Source: Ancylobacter gelatini
Lineage (GTDB): Bacteria; Pseudomonadota; Alphaproteobacteria; Rhizobiales; Xanthobacteraceae
Reading direction: 5' to 3'
Length of the DNA stretch: 64,000 nt
Assembly (NCBI RefSeq): GCF_022601675.1
Contig: NZ_JAKVIL010000005.1
Location: 248,001-312,000, forward strand
Under the pieces are notes generated by a model. It was not told where the DNA came from and searched no databases. It saw only the letters and a program-made list of their open reading frames with translations. The first letter of the stretch is position 1. Each line of letters starts with the position of its first letter. Made by a program: the position numbers and the translations under genes. This document shows, piece after piece, positions 44,703-54,849 of the stretch.

Positions 44703-47700
44703 ATGACGAGCCGCAACAGCGACGGTCGCGAGACCAGCGGGACCACGGGCAAGGCCGCACAGGGGGCCGAGACGGAGGCCGCGCGCGACTATTCGTCGAC
44801 CCTGTTCCTGCCGCAGACCGATTTCCCGATGCGCGCGGGCCTGCCCCAGCGCGAGCCGGAAATGCTGGCGCGCTGGAAGGCGATCGACCTTTATGGCCGC
44901 CAGCGCAAGGCCGGCGAAGGCCGCCCGCGTTTCGTGCTGCATGACGGCCCGCCCTATGCCAATGGCAACATCCATATCGGCCATGCGCTCAACAAGATCC
45001 TGAAGGACGTGGTGGTGCGCTCGCAGGGAGCGCTGGGCCACGATTCCAACTATGTGCCCGGCTGGGACTGCCACGGCCTGCCGATCGAGTGGAAGATCGA
45101 GGAACAATACCGCGCCAAGGGCCGCAACAAGGACGAGGTGCCGGTCGTCGAGTTCCGCCAGGAATGCCGCGCCTTCGCGCAAGGCTGGCTCGACATCCAG
45201 CGCGAGGAATTCAAGCGGCTCGGCGTCGAAGGCGACTGGGCGCACCCTTACGTCACCATGAGCTTCGACGCCGAAGCGCAAATCGCGCGCGAGATCATGA
45301 AGTTCGCCGCCAACGGCCTGCTCTATCGCGGCTCGAAGCCGGTGATGTGGTCGGTGGTGGAGAAGACCGCGCTCGCCGAGGCCGAGGTCGAGTATCACGA
45401 CCACCAGTCCACCACGATCTTCGTCAAGTTCCCGGTCACGGGATACCGCAAAAGTGCCGCCACCGCCGGTGGCCTGCCCAAGGGGCTGGAACCGGCCGAC
45501 AATGCCGCCGACATCCACCTCTTCCCCTCCTATGAGGGGGCGAATGTGGTGATCTGGACCACCACGCCCTGGACCATCCCCGGCAACCGCGCCATCGCCT
45601 TCTCGAAGGATGTCACCTATGCCGTCTACGAGGTGACCGAGGCCGCGGCCGACAACTGGGCCAAGGTCGGCGAGCACTTCATCCTCGCCGACAAGCTGGC
45701 GCCCGAGGTGTTCAAGGCCGCCCGCGTGACGGGCTATGAGCGCCACCGCGAGGTGGACCCCACCCATCTGGTCTGCGCCCATCCGCTCAAGGGCGTCGAG
45801 GGTGCCGGTCATTATTTCGACTTCGCCGTGCCGGTTGTGGCGGGCGATTTTGTCACCGACGACACCGGCACCGGCTTCGTCCACCTGGCTCCCGGCCATG
45901 GCGCGGACGACTTCAACCTCTACATCGCCGAAAAGCTCGGCGAGGTGCCGCACACGGTTGGGCCGGACGGGCGCTATTACGATCACGTCCCGCTTTTCGC
46001 CGGCCATCGCGTGATGGATGACAAGGGCAAGGACGGCGACGCCAACGACGCGGTGATCAAGGCGCTGGCCGCGGCCGGCAAGATCATCGCGCGCGGCCGG
46101 CTGAAGCACCAATACCCGCATTCATGGCGCTCCAAGGCCCCGATCATCTTCCGCAACACGCCGCAATGGTTCATCGCGATGGACAAGGACATCGCGGCGT
46201 CCGACGGCTCGAAGACCAGCGGTGACACGCTGCGGGCGCGGGCGCTTTCGGGCATCGCCGGCGTGGACTGGGTGCCGGCCAGCGGGCGCAACCGCATCAA
46301 TGGCATGATCGAGAACCGCCCGGACTGGGTGGTCTCGCGCCAGCGCGCCTGGGGCGTGCCGATCGCGGTGTTCGTCAAGGACAAGGGCGACGGCACGGTC
46401 GAAATCCTGAAGGACGACAAGGTGAACGCGCGCATCGCGAGCGCCTTCGCGGCCGAGGGCGCCGACGCCTGGTATGAGGAGGGCGCCGCCGCCCGCTTCC
46501 TCGGCAATGATTACAGCCCGGACGAGTGGTCCAAGATCGACGACATTCTCGATGTCTGGTTCGATTCCGGCTCCACCCACGCCTTCACGCTGGAAGTGCG
46601 CGACGACCTCAAGGTCGACCGCGCCTTTAATGGCGGGCCGGACCGGGTGATGTATCTCGAAGGCTCGGACCAGCATCGCGGCTGGTTCCATTCCTCGCTG
46701 CTGGAGAGCTGCGGCACGCGCGGGCGCCCACCCTATGACGTGGTGCTCACCCACGGCTTCGTGCTCGACGAGGACGGGCGCAAGATGTCGAAGTCGCTCG
46801 GCAACGTCGTCGCCCCGCAGGAGGTCATCAAGTCCTCCGGCGCCGACATACTGCGCCTCTGGGTCTGCGCCTCCGATTATTCCGACGATCTGCGCATCGG
46901 CCCGGAAATCCTCAAGACCACGGTCGAGACCTATCGCAAGCTGCGGAACACGCTGCGCTGGCTGCTCGGCTCGCTGCATCATTACCGCGAGAGCGAGCGC
47001 GTGGCTTTCTCCGACATGCCGGCGCTGGAGCGCATGGTGCTGCATCGTCTCGTCGAACTCGACGCCGTGGTGCGCGAGGCCTATGCGAGCTTCGACTTCA
47101 AGCGGGTGCACGCCGCGCTGTCGTCCTTCATGACCACCGAGTTGTCCGCCTTCTATTTCGACGTGCGCAAGGACGCGCTCTATTGCGACCCGATTTCGTC
47201 GGTGACGCGCCGCGCCTGCCTGACCGTGCTCGACGAGGTGTTCAACCGCCTTGTGGTCTGGCTCGCCCCGATCCTGCCTTTCACCGCGGAAGAGACCTTC
47301 CTGGCCCGCTTCCCGTCCGACACCAGCTCGGTGCATCTGGAGACCTTCCCGGATACCCCGGCCAAGTGGCGCAACGAGGTGCTGGCGGATGAGTGGCGCA
47401 AGATCCGGCTGGTCCGCCGCGTGGTCCTCGGCGCGCTGGAAGTGGAGCGCGCCGCCAAGCGCATCGGCTCCAGCCTGGAGGCGGCGCCGGTGATCCATGT
47501 CTCCGACCCGAAGCTGTTCGCCGCGGTGAGCGCGGTTGACCTCGCGGAGGTCTGCATCACCTCCGACGCGCATCTGATGCCCGATGAAGGTCCGGCCGAG
47601 GCGTTCCGGCTAGAAGAGGTGCCGGGCGTCAGCGTGGTGCCGAACCGCGCGCAGGGTCACAAATGCGCCCGCTCGTGGAAGATCTCTCCGCTGGTCGGCA

Positions 47701-47783
47701 CCGATCCCGACTACCCGGACGTGACGCCTCGCGACGCGCAGGCGCTGCGCGAACTGGCGGTCGCGCGCCGCGCGGCCGAGTGA
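44703..47783 (+). CDS. ileS: Isoleucine-tRNA ligase
   Basis: Class Ia synthetase of 1026 residues. The HIGH motif is at 91-94 (GNIHIGHAL) and KMSKS at 694-698. The editing CP1 domain contains [16 protein letters not shown]. The C-terminal zinc-binding cluster of typical bacterial IleS is degenerate: only C988 (GHKCARSW) remains of the expected four Cys. This seems to be an alphaproteobacterial form. GAGGAG precedes the ATG. lspA begins 34 bases after the stop. Confidence 0.97.
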   Translation: MTSRNSDGRETSGTTGKAAQGAETEAARDYSSTLFLPQTDFPMRAGLPQREPEMLARWKAIDLYGRQRKAGEGRPRFVLHDGPPYANGNIHIGHALNKILKDVVVRSQGALGHDSNYVPGWDCHGLPIEWKIEEQYRAKGRNKDEVPVVEFRQECRAFAQGWLDIQREEFKRLGVEGDWAHPYVTMSFDAEAQIAREIMKFAANGLLYRGSKPVMWSVVEKTALAEAEVEYHDHQSTTIFVKFPVTGYRKSAATAGGLPKGLEPADNAADIHLFPSYEGANVVIWTTTPWTIPGNRAIAFSKDVTYAVYEVTEAAADNWAKVGEHFILADKLAPEVFKAARVTGYERHREVDPTHLVCAHPLKGVEGAGHYFDFAVPVVAGDFVTDDTGTGFVHLAPGHGADDFNLYIAEKLGEVPHTVGPDGRYYDHVPLFAGHRVMDDKGKDGDANDAVIKALAAAGKIIARGRLKHQYPHSWRSKAPIIFRNTPQWFIAMDKDIAASDGSKTSGDTLRARALSGIAGVDWVPASGRNRINGMIENRPDWVVSRQRAWGVPIAVFVKDKGDGTVEILKDDKVNARIASAFAAEGADAWYEEGAAARFLGNDYSPDEWSKIDDILDVWFDSGSTHAFTLEVRDDLKVDRAFNGGPDRVMYLEGSDQHRGWFHSSLLESCGTRGRPPYDVVLTHGFVLDEDGRKMSKSLGNVVAPQEVIKSSGADILRLWVCASDYSDDLRIGPEILKTTVETYRKLRNTLRWLLGSLHHYRESERVAFSDMPALERMVLHRLVELDAVVREAYASFDFKRVHAALSSFMTTELSAFYFDVRKDALYCDPISSVTRRACLTVLDEVFNRLVVWLAPILPFTAEETFLARFPSDTSSVHLETFPDTPAKWRNEVLADEWRKIRLVRRVVLGALEVERAAKRIGSSLEAAPVIHVSDPKLFAAVSAVDLAEVCITSDAHLMPDEGPAEAFRLEEVPGVSVVPNRAQGHKCARSWKISPLVGTDPDYPDVTPRDAQALRELAVARRAAE

Positions 47784-47817
47784 GGCTTCCCGCGAACGGG
47801 GCCGGCAAGGGACATCG

Positions 47818-48306
47818 ATGAAACTGCGTCTGGCCGGCCCCCTCTCGCTCTATGGCGGCGTCTATGCGCTGGCGGCGCTGGTCATCGATCAGGCGTCGAA
47901 GCTCCTGGTGCTGAATCGGGTGGATTTTGGCGATGAGGGCATGGTCCGCGTCCTGCCGTTCCTCGACATCGTGCGCGCCTGGAACACCGGCATCAGCTAC
48001 GGGCTGTTCTCACAGGGCGCGAATGGATGGTGGCTGCTTGGCGGGCTGAAGATCGCGGCGGCGGTCTTCTTCACCTTCTGGCTTGCCCGCGTGGAGCGGC
48101 GGCTGGAGGCGGCGGCGCTCGGCCTGCTGATCGGCGGCGCGCTTGGCAATGCCATTGACCGCGTGGCCTATGGCGCGGTGTTCGACTTCGTGTCGCTGCA
48201 CGCTTTCGGCTTCTACTGGTACGTCTTCAACCTGTCGGATGTCGCCATAGTTGCCGGTGTCGCCCTGCTTTTGTATGACTCGCTTAAGGGCGATGCCGTA
48301 AAATAG
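47818..48306 (+). CDS. lspA: Lipoprotein signal peptidase (signal peptidase II)
   Basis: Membrane aspartyl protease of 162 residues with four hydrophobic helices. The two catalytic Asp lie in GNAIDRVAYGAVFDFV, and VRAWNTGISYGLFSQ matches the family's third conserved block. It cuts the signal peptide of diacylated prolipoproteins, the step before Lnt. Its substrates in this window include the lipobox proteins at 31.2 and 52.3 kb. It follows ileS closely and is probably co-transcribed. Confidence 0.96.
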   Translation: MKLRLAGPLSLYGGVYALAALVIDQASKLLVLNRVDFGDEGMVRVLPFLDIVRAWNTGISYGLFSQGANGWWLLGGLKIAAAVFFTFWLARVERRLEAAALGLLIGGALGNAIDRVAYGAVFDFVSLHAFGFYWYVFNLSDVAIVAGVALLLYDSLKGDAVK

Positions 48307-48401
48307 CCGTCCTGAAATGAGAACCGAGCTTTCCGCACCTTGAGCGGATCGTCGCGGGAGCGGCTTTGCCCTTCCGTGCCGGGTCGGCAGGAGATGACCG
48401 G

Positions 48402-49097
48402 ATGATCACACGACTGGACACCACGCGCCTTGCCAGCCGCCGCCCGGCGCTGGCTTTGGCGGCGGCCACCGGCTTCGCAATGGCTCTTCTTGCCGGCGGT
48501 GCACCGGCACAGGCGCAGGAAGATACCAGCTTCACCGAGCAGTTGTTCACCACACTCGGCCTCGTTCCCCCGGCGCCTCCCGCGATCGATTATCGCGAGC
48601 GCGCCCCGCTGGTGGTGCCGCCGAGCGGCGATATCCTGCCGCCGCCGCGCGACCAGTCGGCGCTGGCCGAAAATCCGGCCTGGCCCAAGGATGTCGATCA
48701 GGAAGAGCGCAAGAAGGCCGCCGCCGCCGCCAAGTTGCCGAGCTTCGTCAACGATCGCGACGACACCCGCGCCCTGACCCCGCGCGAGGTTGCCACCGGC
48801 CGGCGCTCCGGCGCCGGGCTGAACACCAGCGCGCCGCAGCCCACCAGCCTGCGCGAGAAGGAGGGCTGGATCCAGCCCAAGAATCTCGGCTTCACGGGCT
48901 GGATGAACAAGACGGAAGAGAAGCCGATTCCCTTCGACGGCGAGCCCGAGCGCCAGGCGCTGACCGAGCCGCCGCCCGGCTACCAGACGCCCGCGCCAAA
49001 CGCGCCCTATGGCGTCGTGGCCGAGCGCGAGGAGGATAAGGGCTTCAAGCTTCCCAACCTGTTCGACCGCACGCAGAAGAACAACGACCGTCACTGA
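48402..49097 (+). CDS. Conserved exported Pro-rich protein of unknown function
   Basis: Protein of 231 residues. A signal peptide (ALALAAATGFAMALLAGGAPAQAQ-ED) is followed by a mostly disordered, Pro/Asp/Lys-rich chain (LVPPAPPAIDYRERAPLVVPP; DVDQEERKKAAAAAK). No domain is recognised. It sits between lspA and the M16 peptidase pair, a position kept in related genomes as far as I recall. The start at 48402 is chosen because CAGGAG lies 8 bases before it. A hairpin follows the stop. Confidence 0.75.
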   Translation: MITRLDTTRLASRRPALALAAATGFAMALLAGGAPAQAQEDTSFTEQLFTTLGLVPPAPPAIDYRERAPLVVPPSGDILPPPRDQSALAENPAWPKDVDQEERKKAAAAAKLPSFVNDRDDTRALTPREVATGRRSGAGLNTSAPQPTSLREKEGWIQPKNLGFTGWMNKTEEKPIPFDGEPERQALTEPPPGYQTPAPNAPYGVVAEREEDKGFKLPNLFDRTQKNNDRH

Positions 49098-49103
49098 CGG
49101 CTG

Positions 49104-49125
49104 CCGCGCAGCATCCGGCGCGGCT
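49104..49125 (+). terminator. Hairpin after the exported Pro-rich protein gene
   Basis: GCCGCGC (49104-49110) and GCGCGGC (49119-49125) form a perfect 7-base stem with an 8-base loop, 6 bases after the stop codon. No T tract follows, so it is a weak candidate. Confidence 0.38.
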
Positions 49126-49308
49126 CCCGGGCGTGCGCGCCATCACACGGGATTGATCGGCTGCCGCACATTCGCCGGATGGAGTGTGGCAAGGTTCCAC
49201 CTCCGCGCCTCCTGGGATGGCGCGGAACGGCCGGTGGAATCGTGTCCCCGGCTCCTCCCGTCAAACGCGTGCCCGTCGGGCGCCCACGCCTGGATAAACG
49301 TGACCGGA

Positions 49309-50709
49309 ATGCCGACTCGAAAGCCGACTGGAAAGTTCATGCCCGCCCTCATGCTTCTCGCCGCCGCCGGCGCTGCCACGCTTGCCTCCTCCCGGCCCTC
49401 GCAAGCGGCGGAGATTTCGCAGTTCACGCTCGACAACGGCATGCAGGTCGTGGTGGTCCCCGACCATCGCGCGCCGGTGGTCACCCATATGGTGTGGTAC
49501 CGCGTCGGCTCGGCGGATGAGCAGCCCGGCAAGTCCGGCATCGCCCATTTCCTCGAACACCTGATGTTCAAGGGGACCGAAAAGCACCCGACCGGCGAGT
49601 TCTCGCAGGTGGTGGCCAAGCTCGGCGGGCAGGAGAACGCCTTCACGTCGCAGGACTACACCGCCTATTTCCAGCGCGTGGCCAAGGAACACCTGCCTGT
49701 GGTGATGGGCTTCGAGGCCGACCGCATGACCGGTCTCGTGCTCACCGATGAGGTGGTGCTGCCCGAGCGCGACGTGGTGCTGGAGGAGCGCCGCATGCGC
49801 ACCGACAACGACCCGGCGTCGCAGCTCTCCGAGGCGTCGCAGGCCGCGATGTTCACCAATCACCCTTACGGCCATCCGATCATCGGCTGGGAAGACGAGA
49901 TCAAGCAGCTCAACCGCGAGGACGCGCTGGCCTTCTATCGTCGCTTCTACACGCCCAACAACGCCATCCTCGTGGTGGCGGGCGATGTCGATCCGGACGA
50001 GGTGAAGAAGCTCGCGCAGGAAAGTTACGGCAAGGTTCAGCCGCGCGCCGAAACCGCGGCGCGCGTGCGCCCCGCCGAGCCGACCCCGCGCGCCGAGCGC
50101 CGGCTGGTGCTCGCCGATGCCCGCGTCGGCCAGCCGAGCCTGTCGCGCTCCTATCTCGTGCCGTCCTATCGCGGCAACCAGCAGGAGAGCGTGGCGCTCG
50201 ACGTGCTGTCGCAGGTGCTCGGCGGCGGTTCGACCGGCCGGCTCTACCGCAGCCTGGTGGCGGAGAAGGGCCTCGCCGCCAATGCCGGCGCCTGGTACCA
50301 GTCGACCGCGCTCGACGATGCGCGCTTCGGCCTTTCCGCCTCGCCGCGTCCCGACGTTCCGCTTGAGAAGCTGGAGGCCGCGCTCGACGAGGTGATCGCC
50401 AGCATCGCCGCGAACGGCCCCGATGCCGGCGAACTGGAGCGCGCCAAGACCCGCCTCGTCGCCGACGCGATCTACGCCCAGGACAATCAGGCTACGCTCG
50501 CCCGGATCTATGGCGCGGCGCTCGCCACCGGAAGCACCGTGGACGATGTGCAGAACTGGCCGGAAATGGTGAAGACCGTCACGGCCGACCAGGTGCGCGA
50601 GGCCGCCAAGCGCTACCTTGTCACCTCGCGCTCCGTCACCAGCCAGTTGCTTCCGGCCAAGACCGAGGCGCAGGGCACGCAAAAGCCGGCGCCGGAGAAG
50701 CGTTCATGA
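49309..50709 (+). CDS. M16-family zinc peptidase (active subunit)
   Basis: Protein of 466 residues with a signal peptide (FMPALMLLAAAGAATLASSRP to SQAA-E). The inverted zinc motif HXXEH is H80-F-L-E83-H84 in IAHFLEHLMFKGT, and the third ligand should be a Glu near 159-160 (VLEERRMR). It is a periplasmic pitrilysin-type peptidase. The next gene encodes its partner without the motif, and the two overlap by 4 bases; such pairs act as heterodimers. The precise substrates are unknown. Confidence 0.93.
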   Translation: MPTRKPTGKFMPALMLLAAAGAATLASSRPSQAAEISQFTLDNGMQVVVVPDHRAPVVTHMVWYRVGSADEQPGKSGIAHFLEHLMFKGTEKHPTGEFSQVVAKLGGQENAFTSQDYTAYFQRVAKEHLPVVMGFEADRMTGLVLTDEVVLPERDVVLEERRMRTDNDPASQLSEASQAAMFTNHPYGHPIIGWEDEIKQLNREDALAFYRRFYTPNNAILVVAGDVDPDEVKKLAQESYGKVQPRAETAARVRPAEPTPRAERRLVLADARVGQPSLSRSYLVPSYRGNQQESVALDVLSQVLGGGSTGRLYRSLVAEKGLAANAGAWYQSTALDDARFGLSASPRPDVPLEKLEAALDEVIASIAANGPDAGELERAKTRLVADAIYAQDNQATLARIYGAALATGSTVDDVQNWPEMVKTVTADQVREAAKRYLVTSRSVTSQLLPAKTEAQGTQKPAPEKRS

Positions 50710-52106
50710 GCGGTTCCGCGCGCAGCATCGGCGCCCGCGCCGGAATTTCTCGCCCCGGATCTTTCCGTTCCCTGTCCCACCTCGCCGCCGCGGTCCTGAC
50801 CCTGATGACCATTGCCCTGATCCCGACCGCCCCTGCCCAGTCCGAGACCACGCGCATCCAGCGCGTCGTCAGCCCGGGCGGCATCGAGGCGTGGCTGGTG
50901 CACGACACCACCCTGCCGCTGGTGGCGATGGAGTTTGCCTTCCTCGGCGGCGCAGCGCAGGACCCGGCCGACAAGCCCGGCGTCGCCTCGCTCGCCTCCT
51001 CCCTGCTCGACGAGGGCGCCGGCGATCTCGATTCCCAGGCGTTCCAGGACAAGCTGGCCGAGAAGGCGATCGAGCTGCGCTTCGACGCCTCGCGCGACAT
51101 GCTCGGCGGCTCGCTGCGCACGCTCTCCGAGAATGTCGATCCGGCCTTCGAGCTGGTCCGGCTCTCGGTCAACGAGCCGCGCTTCGACGACGAGGCCGTG
51201 GAGCGCATCCGGCAGGGCGTGCTCGCCTCGCTGCGCCGGCGCGCCAATGATCCCTCCGCGCTCGCCAATCTCGGCTGGTCGGCCGCCGCTTTCCCGAACC
51301 ACCCCTATGGCCGCCCGGTCTCCGGCACGCTGGACAGCGTGCTCACCATCACCCGCGAGGATCTCGCGAGCTACGCAAAGAAGGTGATGGCGCGCGACAA
51401 CCTCAAGATCGCGGTGGTCGGCGACATCACCCCCGAAGCATTGGCGCCCAAGCTCGACGCCATGTTCGGCGCGCTGCCGGCCAAGGCCGAACTGACCCCG
51501 GTGCCGGACGTCACCCCGCAGGGCCTCGGCACGGTGGTGGTGAAGGAAGTCGACGTGCCGCAGACCTCGGTGGTGTTTGGCGGCATCGCGCTCAAGCGCA
51601 ATGACCCGGACTTCATCCCGGCCTTCGTGCTCAACCACATGCTCGGCGGCAGCGCTTTTTCCTCGCGGCTGTTCCGGGAAGTGCGCGAGAAGCGCGGCCT
51701 CGCCTATTCGGTCTACAGCCACCTCGCCCCGCTCGACCATGCCGGCCTCATCCTCGGCGGCACCGCGACCAAGAACGACCGCACGGCCGAGTCCATCGAT
51801 CTGATCCGCGCCGAATACCTCAAGCTGCTCACCGAGGGGCCGAGCGAAGAAGAGCTGCAGGATGCCAAGGACTATCTGACTGGCAGCTTCGCCCTGCGCT
51901 TCGATTCCTCGGCGAAGGTCGCCGCCCAGCTGCTGCAGATCCAGATGGACGATCTCGGCATCGACTATATCGACAAGCGCAACGAGCTGGTCGCGGCGGT
52001 GACGCTGGATGATGTGAAGCGCGTCGCCGCCCGGCTGAAGGAGCACCCCGACCTGCTGTTCAGCCTGTCCGGCAAGCCGGCGGGTATCGCGCCCAACGGC
52101 GGCTGA
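50706..52106 (+). CDS. M16-family peptidase-like protein (inactive partner)
   Basis: Protein of 466 residues with a signal peptide (LAAAVLTLMTIALIPTAPAQS). It has the M16 fold throughout (LGGSAFSSRLFREVREKRGLAYSVYS; GDITPEALAPKL), but the HXXEH position reads ASLASSLLDEG, so the zinc site is absent. Paired active/inactive M16 subunits are common, and the inactive one shapes the substrate cavity. Its ATGA overlap with the active subunit implies translational coupling and equal production. Confidence 0.93.
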   Translation: MSGSARSIGARAGISRPGSFRSLSHLAAAVLTLMTIALIPTAPAQSETTRIQRVVSPGGIEAWLVHDTTLPLVAMEFAFLGGAAQDPADKPGVASLASSLLDEGAGDLDSQAFQDKLAEKAIELRFDASRDMLGGSLRTLSENVDPAFELVRLSVNEPRFDDEAVERIRQGVLASLRRRANDPSALANLGWSAAAFPNHPYGRPVSGTLDSVLTITREDLASYAKKVMARDNLKIAVVGDITPEALAPKLDAMFGALPAKAELTPVPDVTPQGLGTVVVKEVDVPQTSVVFGGIALKRNDPDFIPAFVLNHMLGGSAFSSRLFREVREKRGLAYSVYSHLAPLDHAGLILGGTATKNDRTAESIDLIRAEYLKLLTEGPSEEELQDAKDYLTGSFALRFDSSAKVAAQLLQIQMDDLGIDYIDKRNELVAAVTLDDVKRVAARLKEHPDLLFSLSGKPAGIAPNGG

Positions 52107-52158
52107 ACGCGATCCCGCCGGAGCGCCCGGCGCGGTTTCGCCCGAACACAGGTGGTCT

Positions 52159-52190
52159 TGGCGCGCGCCGGGTGTTCCCCCCGCGCGCCA
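52159..52190 (+). terminator. Hairpin after the M16 operon
   Basis: TGGCGCGCG (52159-52167) and CGCGCGCCA (52182-52190) form a perfect 9-base stem with a 14-base loop, 53 bases after the M16 stop. It has no T tract. It is the most likely end of the peptidase transcript. Confidence 0.45.
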
Positions 52191-52249
52191 TGGCCTGCTA
52201 TAAGGTCCGCCGGCCGGAGGAATGCCGCACCACCGAACGGGGATAGCGT

Positions 52250-53272
52250 ATGCGAGTAGCCGACACTGGAGCCCATGGACACCCTGGATCTGGACCTGTT
52301 GGGTCTGGACGCATCCGCACCGCGCTCGCCTTCCCGCTGATCGCCCTGCTGCTGGCGGGTTGCGCGGGGATCGACGGCACCGGCGGCGGCGGCAATGAGG
52401 GCCCGCTCGGTGCCGGCAATTCCGGCAGCCAGGGCGGCTTCGGCTCCACCATGGAGACCACCACGGTCGCCGCGTCCCCACGCGCCGCGACGACGCCGGC
52501 GGCTCCCGCCGCGACCACCCTGCCCGCGAGCGCCATCTCCACCCAGGTCGTCCAGTCCGGCAGCGATGGCGGCGGCGCCAGTACGGGCGACACCTCGGAC
52601 TTCACCTGTCCGGGCGTGCAAGTGCGCGGCGGCGCAGCGGCCTGGCAGGTTACCGATCCCGGCGATGGCGGGCTGCGCTATCAGGCGACGCTCGGCCAGT
52701 TCTCCCGCGAATGCCACTACACCACCCCGGACATGACCATGCGCGTCGGCATCCAAGGCCGCGTGCTGCTCGGCGCCAAGGGCGGCCCCGGCCGGGTCAG
52801 CGTGCCGATCCGCCTCGCTTTGGTCGAGGAAGGCCCGGTGCCCAAGCCGGTCTGGACCAAGTTCTATTCCGTGCCGGTCGAAATCGGCGAGGGCGTGATG
52901 CAGGTCGATTTCGGGCTCGTCGCCAGCGACGTTACCTTCCCGCGCCCGTCGCCGGCGACGCTGGAGCGCTATGTGCTCTATGTCGGCTTCGATCCGCAAG
53001 GCGCCACCGAGAAACCGACGAGGCCGCGCCCGGCCAAACCGAAGCCGGCTCAGGCGGCGGCGCCCCGCCCCGCGCAGAGCGCGCCCGCCGCGGCCCGCAC
53101 CACTCCGGTACAATCAACTCCCGTGCAGTCCGCGCCGATCGAGGTCGAGCCCGCTCAGGCCGCTCCCGCCGCCGCGCCGGCACCGGTCGCGGTCCAGCCC
53201 GCCCCGGCGGCTCCGGCCCAGAACCAGTGGATCGGCACGCCCGCCCCGTCGACGGGCGGCTTCTCGCAGTAA
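52250..53272 (+). CDS. Putative lipoprotein with Ala/Pro-rich tail, unknown function
   Basis: Protein of 340 residues. A hydrophobic segment ending in the lipobox LAGC (C38) is preceded by an unusually long 24-residue n-region, but no later in-frame start exists and GGGGA lies 6 bases before this ATG. The central part (TCPGVQVRGGAAAWQV to LYVGFDPQG) looks like a folded beta domain. It is flanked by Thr/Ala/Pro-rich and Pro/Ala/Val-rich low-complexity stretches. No known function. It probably stands as a single gene. Confidence 0.78.
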   Translation: MRVADTGAHGHPGSGPVGSGRIRTALAFPLIALLLAGCAGIDGTGGGGNEGPLGAGNSGSQGGFGSTMETTTVAASPRAATTPAAPAATTLPASAISTQVVQSGSDGGGASTGDTSDFTCPGVQVRGGAAAWQVTDPGDGGLRYQATLGQFSRECHYTTPDMTMRVGIQGRVLLGAKGGPGRVSVPIRLALVEEGPVPKPVWTKFYSVPVEIGEGVMQVDFGLVASDVTFPRPSPATLERYVLYVGFDPQGATEKPTRPRPAKPKPAQAAAPRPAQSAPAAARTTPVQSTPVQSAPIEVEPAQAAPAAAPAPVAVQPAPAAPAQNQWIGTPAPSTGGFSQ

Positions 53273-53293
53273 GGTCAGCCTGGGGCACGCGTG

Positions 53294-53321
53294 GACGAGG
53301 CGTCTCAGCTTACGCCTCGTC
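53294..53321. terminator. 10-bp hairpin shared by convergent genes, overlapping a stop codon
   Basis: GACGAGGCGT (53294-53303) and ACGCCTCGTC (53312-53321) pair perfectly around CTCAGCTT. The right arm lies in the last codons of the DUF3422 gene, whose stop is at 53310-53312. It also lies 22 bases after the lipoprotein gene stop, so it can serve both. Confidence 0.6.
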
Positions 53322-54644
53322 GAAATGGCCCTTGCGGATCCGTCGCACCACGGCCCAGATCGACAGCACCACCACCGGCACACCGAGCGCCGTGGCGGTG
53401 CCGACGTCGTAGTGAACGCCCATCGCCTCCGCCTTGTGGTGCAAGCCCTCCAGCACATAGTGCAGCAGGCTCACCACATAATAGGAGATCGCCGCCACCG
53501 AGAGCCCCTCGACCGTCTGCTGCAAGCGGAGCTGCATGCGGGTGCGCTCGTTCATGGAGCGCAGCAGGTCGCGATTCTGCTGTTCCAGCTCGACGTCGAC
53601 GCGGGTACGCAGCAGGTTGGCGGCGCTGGTGAGCTTCAGCGACATATTGGCCTGCCGCTGCTCGATGGCGTGGCAGGTGCGCATGGCCGGCTGCATGCGG
53701 CGGGCGAGAAACTGCTGCCAGGTCGGAAAGCCCGCGACAGGCCGCTCGCCGATGGTGCGCAGGCGCAGCTCGACGATCTCCTCATAGGCCCGGCTGGCGC
53801 CGAAGCGGAACAGCGAGGCCGCCGCATCCGCCTCCAGCTCGGCGGCGAGCGTGGTCAACTCGTCCAGCAGCTTGTTATTGGCCGCCAGCCCTTCGGAATT
53901 CTTCATCTCCTCGGTCAGCGCGCCGAGCCGGCCCTCGATATGGGCGACCTTGGGCGCAAGGCGCTGCGCCTCCGGCAGACCCAGCAGCGCCAGTGTGCGG
54001 TAGGTCTCGATCTCCAGCACGCGCTGCACGAGCGCGCCGGCCGCGTCGTCGGTCATGCCGCGGTCGCGCACCAGAATGCGCACGAAACCGGACGGGTCGG
54101 GCTGAAAATCGGTGGCGATCTCCGCGAAACCGTCTTCGACATCCGAGCGCGCGAGGCTGGCGCGGTCGAACAGCCGGTCGAGCGGCAGAGCGTCGGCGGT
54201 ATCGGTCACCAGATGCAGGTCGACCGCGACCAGCAGCGGACCGGGCTGCGGCATCTGCAAGAGCGTGGCACCGAAGCTCGCCGAGGAGGGCTGGAACGGC
54301 AGGCCACCCTCCATCAGGTCCTCCGCCGGCAGCTCCCAGGTATAGGTCGTGAACTCGGCATGTCGCTCCCAGCGCAGCACCGCTCCGCCGAAGGCCACGC
54401 GATGCTGCTTGGCATCCGCCGCCGGACCGGGGTGCCCGCGCGAGGCGCAGAACGCCGCGAAGGCCGAGCGGTCGGCACGGGCCGCATCGCGATCCACCAG
54501 AAAAGCGACGTGCAGGATGCGCGCGGGCGTCGCGATCGAGACGAAAGGCCGCGCGTGAAGCTCCGCCAGCACGGGCGCACGCAGCGGATGGTCGGTGAAA
54601 CCGAGGGCCAGCATCGAGGGTGCGGTGGTCTCGCTGGACGACAC
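53310..54644 (-). CDS. DUF3422 family membrane protein
   Basis: Protein of 444 residues. The family opening is clear: DHPLRAPVLAELHARPF. The middle is soluble and helical. Two C-terminal hydrophobic helices (AAISYYVVSLLHYVLEG and ALGVPVVVLSIWAVV) anchor it, following a long amphipathic coiled-coil region (LLRSMNERTRMQLRLQQTVEGLSV). The layout resembles divalent-cation channel-like proteins, but the function is uncharacterised. It is transcribed alone. Confidence 0.85.
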   Translation of the reverse strand: MSSSETTAPSMLALGFTDHPLRAPVLAELHARPFVSIATPARILHVAFLVDRDAARADRSAFAAFCASRGHPGPAADAKQHRVAFGGAVLRWERHAEFTTYTWELPAEDLMEGGLPFQPSSASFGATLLQMPQPGPLLVAVDLHLVTDTADALPLDRLFDRASLARSDVEDGFAEIATDFQPDPSGFVRILVRDRGMTDDAAGALVQRVLEIETYRTLALLGLPEAQRLAPKVAHIEGRLGALTEEMKNSEGLAANNKLLDELTTLAAELEADAAASLFRFGASRAYEEIVELRLRTIGERPVAGFPTWQQFLARRMQPAMRTCHAIEQRQANMSLKLTSAANLLRTRVDVELEQQNRDLLRSMNERTRMQLRLQQTVEGLSVAAISYYVVSLLHYVLEGLHHKAEAMGVHYDVGTATALGVPVVVLSIWAVVRRIRKGHFDEA

Positions 54645-54849
54645 GATGTTGCCTCCGGGTCACAGGTCTCGCGGCGCTCCGTCGCCCGTCCGAAACCGGG
54701 GGAACCATGCGCGGGCCCAATCGGTTGCATGAGGGATGGCGCGCTGGCAACCCCTGCCGCCGGTCGCGGGCTGTGGCCAATTAGCATCAACGGCGCGACA
54801 AGTCTGAGGTATTTCAAAATTCGTTTGCCATGACGAACATGGCAGATGC

